Positions 6,462 through 10,226 of a stretch of DNA of 10,226 nt are shown in pieces. How positions within the stretch are numbered: the stretch's first letter is position 1; each line of letters opens with the position of its first letter. Below the pieces are notes generated by a model. That model saw only the letters and a program-made list of their open reading frames with translations, was not told where the DNA came from and ran no database searches. The DNA lies in assembly GCA_002695185.1 (NCBI GenBank), contig NZOF01000081.1, positions 1 through 10,226 on the forward strand. Direction: 5' to 3'. Source of the stretch: Erythrobacter sp. (GTDB lineage Bacteria > Pseudomonadota > Alphaproteobacteria > Sphingomonadales > Sphingomonadaceae). Both the position numbers and the translations under genes were made by a program.

Positions 6462-8636
6462 TCAGTACCTCACCCGAAGGGTGGCCATCAGGCTGCGCGG
6501 TTCGCCATACCAGTTGTTCCACGCGGTCCCGCCGATGGTGGCGAAGTAGCGCTTGTCGAACAGGTTCTTGGCGTTGAGCGCGAGGTCGATGCCCGGTGTG
6601 AGCGCATAGTCCGCCCGCAGGTCGACCACTGCATAGCTGGCCTGTGTCATGCGAACGCCGTTTGAGGTCACGTAGAAGCTGCTCTGCCAGTTCACGCCCG
6701 CACCTACGCCGAACCGTCCGTCGAGCGCCGGAACCTGATAATGCGTCCAGAGCTTTACCATGTGGGCCGGAGTGATGGTGGAGAACTTCTGTCCCTGATT
6801 GCCGCTTGGATCGCCGGCTGCCGTGCGGTCGCGCAGATATTCGGTGTCGGTGTAGGTATAGCCCGCCTGGAGGCTCCAGCCTTTGGCCAGTTCGCCCTGG
6901 ATTTCGGCGTCGATCCCTTTGCTCTCCACTTCGCCATCGGCGATGTAGGCACAGGTCGATCCGGGGGCGCAGGGATAGTCGGGATCGAGCTGCGCGCGGT
7001 TGTTCTGGCGAATGCGGAAGAGCGCGATGGATGCGTTGAGCTTGTCGCGGAACCAGCTTCCCTTGAGCCCGGCCTCGATATTGTCGCCGGTCATCGGCTT
7101 GATGACCTCGCCGTCCTGGGTGAGGCTGCTCTGAGGCGTGAAGATCGAACTGTAGCTGGCGTAAAGGGAGAACGGCCCCCCAACCTTCCAGACCATGCCG
7201 CCGTAAGGCGTGAACTCGCTGTCGACCTGATAGCGCCCAGTCGGAGTGAGCGGCCCGCCGATGCTGGCGCGGCGCACGGTCTCCGTCTCCCACCAGCTCA
7301 GGCGGCCCCCACCGATCAAAGTCAGCGGATCGGCCAGCTTCAGGCGCAGCACGGCATATCCGCCATATTGTTTGGTATCGGTAGTCTGTTCGCCTGCCCA
7401 TGTCCGGGTGTCGGGTTTGGGCGTAGTTACCGGACGGTCGGTGAACAGGTTCACAGGGCCGAACATGCCCGGCAGGCTGTAGGAGACCTGCTGGGTATGG
7501 CCGTCCCAATAGTTGCCCCCGATCAGTATCTGGTGACGCTGCCCGAACAGGTCGAACCCGCCCGAGACATAGCCGTCGAGATCGGTCTCGCGATTGTCGA
7601 AATCGTAGGAGCCGCCATAGAGGATCGGACCGAGGCCGGTCGCGTGGTCGACCGCACCATAGGCGCTCGCGTAGGTCATGTCGCTGTCGCCATCGATCCG
7701 GCTGACCGCCAGCCTCGCTTCCCAGTCACTGCCGAAATCGTGGCGCAACTCGGCGAACAGCTGCGTGTTGCTCCAGTTGCGCTCCGACCAGTCCGCGCCG
7801 GTGTAGCGCGAACGGGGCAGGTCGAGCGCTCCGCCGTCGCTGTATCGCGGGACGCCCATATAGGTGCCGTCATCGCGGACATCCTGCCACTTGATCGTCG
7901 CGGCGAGCACGGTGCGCGGGGTGACATTCCACTCCAGTGTGCCGTAGCCGAGCACCTTGTTGCGGTGGCCGACGTCGTAATGGTAGTCGCGATCCTCGAC
8001 CACGCCGACCGCACGGGCCCTTAGATCGCCGCCGCTGGTGAGAGGAATGCTGACGTCGCCCTCAGCGCGAAAGTTGTTCCAGCTTCCGGCGCTCAGCGTG
8101 GCATTGGCCGACAGGTCGCGGCCCGGCCGCTTGCGCACCAGATTGATGGTGCCCGAAGGGTTACCGGTGCCCTGAAGCAGCCCGCTCGCGCCGCGCAGCA
8201 GTTCCACCCGATCATAGATCGCCATGTCTTCGGTGTTGACGGCCTCGTTCCAGCCCGATGTCGGGATGCCGTCGAAGTTGAGCGTGTCGATCACGAAGCC
8301 GCGCGAGTAGTAGGCGGTGCGCAGGCGCGTGCCCGGCTGGACCGTCACGCCCGGCGCATTGGTCATCACATCATCGAGTGTGACGAGGCGCTGCTCGTCC
8401 AGTCGCTTGCGGTCGATGATACTGATGGTTTGCGGCGTTTCGGCAATGGTCAGGGGCAATCGCGTGCCGATGCCAACACCTTCCTGCATCGCCGCAGTGA
8501 CGATGATAACAGTCTCTGGCACGTCGCCATCGTCGGTTGTTTCCTGGGCGCTTGCGATGGACGGAATGCCGAGCGCGAGCGTGACGATAGAAACGGAAGC
8601 GCCAGCGCGCAGCCTGGATATGCGTGAAACGGACAT
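6462..8636 (-). CDS. TonB-dependent siderophore receptor (outer membrane)
   Basis: The protein is 724 residues from ATG 8636. It opens with a signal peptide (basic SRISRLRAG, then SVSIVTLALGIPSIASA, with likely cleavage after ASA near residue 30). A TonB box follows (ETVIIVT, 41-47). The plug domain has TPQTISIIDRKRLDEQR, YYSRGF, RVELLRGASGLLQGTGNPSG (143-162) and INLVRKRPGRD. A beta-barrel ends in LRVRY with the expected terminal aromatic residue. The plug wording is that of the FhuE/FpvA/FptA type of ferric-siderophore receptors. There is no N-terminal secretin/STN signalling domain, so surface signalling through a sigma factor is not expected. I chose ATG 8636 because it is preceded by AGAGG and starts the signal peptide. 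A TTG at 8666 is in frame but lies in the Fur box. It is first of a four-gene unit with the cupin, PepSY and MFS genes. The siderophore is unknown. Confidence 0.95.
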   Translation of the reverse strand: MSVSRISRLRAGASVSIVTLALGIPSIASAQETTDDGDVPETVIIVTAAMQEGVGIGTRLPLTIAETPQTISIIDRKRLDEQRLVTLDDVMTNAPGVTVQPGTRLRTAYYSRGFVIDTLNFDGIPTSGWNEAVNTEDMAIYDRVELLRGASGLLQGTGNPSGTINLVRKRPGRDLSANATLSAGSWNNFRAEGDVSIPLTSGGDLRARAVGVVEDRDYHYDVGHRNKVLGYGTLEWNVTPRTVLAATIKWQDVRDDGTYMGVPRYSDGGALDLPRSRYTGADWSERNWSNTQLFAELRHDFGSDWEARLAVSRIDGDSDMTYASAYGAVDHATGLGPILYGGSYDFDNRETDLDGYVSGGFDLFGQRHQILIGGNYWDGHTQQVSYSLPGMFGPVNLFTDRPVTTPKPDTRTWAGEQTTDTKQYGGYAVLRLKLADPLTLIGGGRLSWWETETVRRASIGGPLTPTGRYQVDSEFTPYGGMVWKVGGPFSLYASYSSIFTPQSSLTQDGEVIKPMTGDNIEAGLKGSWFRDKLNASIALFRIRQNNRAQLDPDYPCAPGSTCAYIADGEVESKGIDAEIQGELAKGWSLQAGYTYTDTEYLRDRTAAGDPSGNQGQKFSTITPAHMVKLWTHYQVPALDGRFGVGAGVNWQSSFYVTSNGVRMTQASYAVVDLRADYALTPGIDLALNAKNLFDKRYFATIGGTAWNNWYGEPRSLMATLRVRY

Positions 8637-8677
8637 AGAGCCTCTGTTGATGCGAATGATTATCAATAGAGGCTCTA
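8636..8677. repeat. Perfect 10-bp inverted repeat spanning the Fur box and the receptor ribosome-binding site
   Basis: TAGAGCCTCT (8636-8645) and AGAGGCTCTA (8668-8677) are exact reverse complements, 22 bp apart. Read on the coding (minus) strand, the inner arm AGAGGCTCTA contains the receptor Shine-Dalgarno AGAGG and the A of its ATG. The other arm lies upstream of the Fur box. If a transcript starts upstream of 8677, the arms could pair and hide the ribosome-binding site. If transcription starts between the arms, they can act only at the DNA level. Confidence 0.6.
8652..8670 (-). promoter_or_regulatory. Fur box upstream of the siderophore receptor gene
   Basis: The plus-strand sequence at 8652-8670 matches the 19-bp Fur consensus (GATAATGATTATCATTATC in this orientation) at 14 of 19 positions, including the whole core TGATTATCA (8657-8665). 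It ends 16 bp upstream of the receptor ATG and contains GATAAT on the coding strand, which could double as a -10 element. Iron-loaded Fur bound here would repress the receptor operon, as in most siderophore uptake loci. Its function is inferred from the match and the location. Confidence 0.75.
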
Positions 8678-8713
8678 GGCGTGGCGTTGCGTCCTGTCTT
8701 TTCGATGGCCGGT

Positions 8714-8729
8714 AAAGATCTTTCGAAAG
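8714..8729. promoter_or_regulatory. Overlapping palindromes between the regulator and receptor genes
   Basis: AAAGATCTTT (8714-8723) and CTTTCGAAAG (8720-8729) are two perfect 10-bp palindromes sharing CTTT. They lie just after the regulator stop and about 80-90 bp upstream of the receptor ATG. That is a natural position for an activator such as the AraC-type protein encoded next door. There is no T run that would make it a terminator. The assignment is speculative. Confidence 0.3.
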
Positions 8730-8733
8730 GTGG

Positions 8734-9603
8734 TCAGTTCATGCCGTGGCGGGAGAGGCTTCCGGGCGTAACGCCAAAGCGGCGGGTGAAGGCGACGGTG
8801 AAGTGGGGCAGGGTATAGCCGGTCTGCTCAGCCGCCATCGTGGCGGACATGCCGCCGTCCAGCAGCCGCCATGCCTCCCGCAGGCGCAGTTCGCGCAGAT
8901 ATTCGCTGATGGTTGAGCCGAACAGGCGCTGGAAACCCGCTGTCATTTTCCGGTGACCGAAGCCGCACTGACGCGCGAGCACGTCGACGGTGGGCGCATC
9001 GCGCCAATGGTGGTCGAGAAAATCGCGTAGCTGATGGAGCCGCTGCACCTCGCTTGCGTTGGCGAGCGAGGGCTGGCTGGTCGGACGCTCCCGCCCAATG
9101 GCCTCGACCGCAAGCGCTGCCAGTTCAAGAGCCTTGCCAGAATTGTGCAGGCGCCCGGCTGCTCCACACAGAGGGCGATGGAGAATACTGGCAGCAAGGC
9201 TCCCCATGGCGTGCGGTGTGTTGCGCATGGCGTGAAATACGCCGCCGCGCGCCACCCCGCCCGGCATATCCTGCTCGAGTAAATCCGCGACCAACCCGGC
9301 TTCGAGGAAAAGCGTGAGATAATGCAGCCGCATGCCTTCCGGGAAATGGTGCCCCAGCCGCCAATCGTCACGACTTACGAAAAGACTGCAGGTGCCAGCA
9401 GTGACAGTGCCGCCCGCCCGATCGTCCAGATCAAGCGCAAAGCTGCCTTCGATAAGCAGGGCGAGTTTCAGACCCGGAGAAAGATCCTCGTGCGCCTGTT
9501 CAGCGGCACAAAAGCTCTGTGTGCCGCCACTCAGATAGATGCCCGGCATCGGTTCGCTGGTCCATGATAAACGATGGGACGACGACGCCATGGCGCTGTT
9601 CAT
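8734..9603 (-). CDS. AraC-family transcriptional activator, PchR-like
   Basis: The product is a 289-residue regulator. The N-terminal part (about 1-175) is a ligand-sensing domain with beta-rich wording (GLKLALLIEGSFALDLDDR, TAGTCSLFVSRDD, LHYLTLFLEAGLV). The C-terminal part (about 188-289) is the AraC double helix-turn-helix: VDVLARQCGFGHRKMTAGFQ (207-225), then LREAWRLLDGG and the second helix pair MAAEQTGYTLPHFTVAFTRR (256-275), closing with FGVTPGSLSRH. PchR, the Pseudomonas regulator that activates pyochelin genes when it binds the ferric siderophore, has about this length, this architecture and this position beside a receptor gene. By analogy this protein may induce the downstream receptor operon on ligand uptake. 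ATG 9603 is preceded by GGAAGCGAGG. ATG 9591 is a possible alternative. It shares the receptor's orientation, 97 bp upstream. Confidence 0.88.
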   Translation of the reverse strand: MNSAMASSSHRLSWTSEPMPGIYLSGGTQSFCAAEQAHEDLSPGLKLALLIEGSFALDLDDRAGGTVTAGTCSLFVSRDDWRLGHHFPEGMRLHYLTLFLEAGLVADLLEQDMPGGVARGGVFHAMRNTPHAMGSLAASILHRPLCGAAGRLHNSGKALELAALAVEAIGRERPTSQPSLANASEVQRLHQLRDFLDHHWRDAPTVDVLARQCGFGHRKMTAGFQRLFGSTISEYLRELRLREAWRLLDGGMSATMAAEQTGYTLPHFTVAFTRRFGVTPGSLSRHGMN

Positions 9604-9629
9604 ACCTCGCTTCCTAAGTCCATCTGATC

Positions 9630-9660
9630 GGGAATGCTATTGCGACGTAATCGCATTCCC
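9630..9660. repeat. 31-bp imperfect palindrome upstream of the AraC-type gene
   Basis: GGGAATGC (9630-9637) and GCATTCCC (9653-9660) are exact reverse complements. After one mismatch, ATTGC (9639-9643) and GTAAT (9647-9651) extend the symmetry with a single G-T pair around a central GAC. It lies 27-57 bp upstream of the regulator start. It could be an operator, possibly for autoregulation, or a hairpin in the regulator's leader RNA. Without a following T run it is not a terminator. Confidence 0.55.
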
Positions 9661-9750
9661 TTTCGAGCTTGTCTATCGCGAAGAGGGTTGCCGCCTAATG
9701 GCTCAACATCTGCCATCCGCCTTCGCTCCCGGAAGATTAGCGCATCGGAA

Positions 9751-9762
9751 GGGAAATTTCCC
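9751..9762. repeat. Perfect 12-bp palindrome GGGAAATTTCCC
   Basis: The site is a self-complementary 12-mer in the divergent intergenic region, about 165 bp upstream of the oxidoreductase ATG. It may be a dimeric repressor site. No regulator can be assigned to it. Confidence 0.35.
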
Positions 9763-9926
9763 AATAATTTGAGTGCCCATCTTTGTCCTCTATGGGGCAC
9801 CAATATTTTTCCGAATAGCTGTTTGAATGCGTCGGGCCCTATTGGGCCACGCAGTCTACCGAGGTCCGACTCGACTTTGGAGCCGCAGCGTGATTGTCTC
9901 CCTTTCGCGAACACGGGGGATTTTTC

Positions 9927-10226
9927 ATGAGCAATATCCGGGGCATGGGCGATGTATCGCGGCGGCGCGCGCTGGGAATGGGTGTCGGCGCATCGCTGTC
10001 GCTCGCCAGCGGCAGGGCGCTGGCGCAGCAGGCCATCGGGCAACCGCTAATCGGCAATCCCGCGCTCCCCGAAGCCCCGCAATCGCGGATGCGGTGGGCC
10101 ATCGTCGGACTCGGCACGTTTGCTGTCGGGCAGGTGATCCCCGGTTTCGCCAGCGCGCGGCAATCGCGGATGACCGCCTTCGTGTCGGGCAATCGCGCCA
10201 AAGCCGAAGAGCTGGGTTCGCGCTAC
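9927..10226 (+). CDS. Tat-exported Gfo/Idh/MocA oxidoreductase, glucose-fructose-oxidoreductase-like (partial)
   Basis: The first 100 codons are present and the gene continues past the window end. The N-terminus is a twin-arginine signal: DVSRRRALGMG (residues 9-19), a moderately hydrophobic stretch (VGASLSLASG) and a probable cleavage at RALAQQ. A linker follows, then the nucleotide-binding unit MRWAIVGLGTFAVGQVIPGF (55-74) with GLGxxA, and SRMTAFVSGNRAKAEELGSRY. The combination of Tat export, this Rossmann start and the VSGN wording resembles the periplasmic glucose-fructose oxidoreductase of Zymomonas and related sugar or sugar-derivative oxidoreductases that carry tightly bound NADP(H). 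The exact substrate cannot be told from the fragment. ATG 9927 is preceded by GGGGGA at 6 nt spacing. It is divergent from the siderophore regulator, with no evident functional link. Confidence 0.88.
   Translation, partial: MSNIRGMGDVSRRRALGMGVGASLSLASGRALAQQAIGQPLIGNPALPEAPQSRMRWAIVGLGTFAVGQVIPGFASARQSRMTAFVSGNRAKAEELGSRY

Larger units (their letters stand above)
9604..9926. other. Intergenic region between divergent regulator and oxidoreductase genes
   Basis: These 323 bp carry no gene I can support. Short frames on both strands lack ribosome-binding sites and protein-like composition. The region is more AT-rich around 9760-9830 than its flanks and must hold both divergent promoters. It contains the 31-bp dyad at 9630-9660, the palindrome at 9751-9762 and a short GGCCC-tatt-GGGCC dyad at 9835-9848. 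No clear -35/-10 pair stands out. Confidence 0.5.

Noticed and set aside
7648..7660. A 13-base match to the tRNA-Leu 3' end (TCGACCGCACCAT), which could be a distal attachment repeat
   Set aside because: It lies inside the intact receptor coding sequence, where it encodes ordinary residues, and no mobile genes flank it. Integration there would have split the gene, so chance is the better explanation.
6741..8024. Long plus-strand open frame (427 codons) opposite the receptor gene
   Set aside because: It is antisense to a clearly real receptor with a full domain layout. The translation lacks any family wording and no ribosome-binding site is present. It is a GC-bias shadow.
8637..8666. Upstream TTG start (8666) for the receptor, adding 10 residues before the chosen ATG
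   Set aside because: It would place the start codon inside the Fur box and put an isoleucine-rich stretch before the signal peptide. The ATG at 8636 has AGAGG directly upstream.
1..10226. CRISPR array, prophage structural genes or toxin-antitoxin pair
   Set aside because: I found no regularly spaced repeats, no phage structural proteins and no paired small genes with toxin or antitoxin features.

Overview
This is a GC-rich chromosomal segment. The protein families (a TonB receptor system, a Tat-exported glucose-fructose-oxidoreductase-like enzyme, a P4-type integrase beside a tRNA) suggest an alphaproteobacterium, most likely a sphingomonad. That placement is inferred from protein character, not from a marker gene.

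Positions 1-1470 look like a decayed integration site. A complete tRNA-Leu(GAG) is followed by the first ~82 codons of a P4-type tyrosine integrase that has lost its catalytic domain. Four copies of the octamer TGGGGGCA lie around the integrase start. An unrecognised, probably 5'-truncated reading frame (775-1092, minus) follows, then a broken VOC/glyoxalase-like gene carrying a frameshift and a nonsense codon.

Positions 1458-3597 hold a compact module. An HxlR-type regulator (minus) is divergent from a two-gene operon (plus) encoding a class I SAM-dependent methyltransferase and a saccharopine-dehydrogenase-like NAD(P)-binding oxidoreductase. The methyltransferase appears to start at ATT: a perfect AAGGAG lies 7 nt upstream, and the N-terminal motif is lost if the first canonical start is used.

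Positions 3787-9603 form one minus-strand iron-siderophore uptake cluster. Transcription order is: AraC/PchR-like regulator, TonB-dependent siderophore receptor, small cupin protein, PepSY-type membrane protein (probable ferric-siderophore reductase), and an RhtX/FptX-like MFS siderophore importer. From the receptor to the MFS gene the junctions are 1 nt, 2 nt and an ATGA overlap, so these four are almost certainly co-transcribed. A Fur box (14/19) lies just upstream of the receptor gene, inside a perfect 10+10 bp inverted repeat whose inner arm covers the ribosome-binding site and the first base of the start codon. The layout resembles the pyochelin uptake locus of Pseudomonas (pchR, fptABCX), with a cupin in the FptB position. 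No siderophore synthesis gene is visible, so use of a foreign siderophore is possible.

Positions 9604-9926 are an intergenic region with two dyads, including a 31-bp imperfect palindrome upstream of the AraC-type gene. A Tat-signal-bearing Gfo/Idh/MocA oxidoreductase starts at 9927 and runs off the end of the window.
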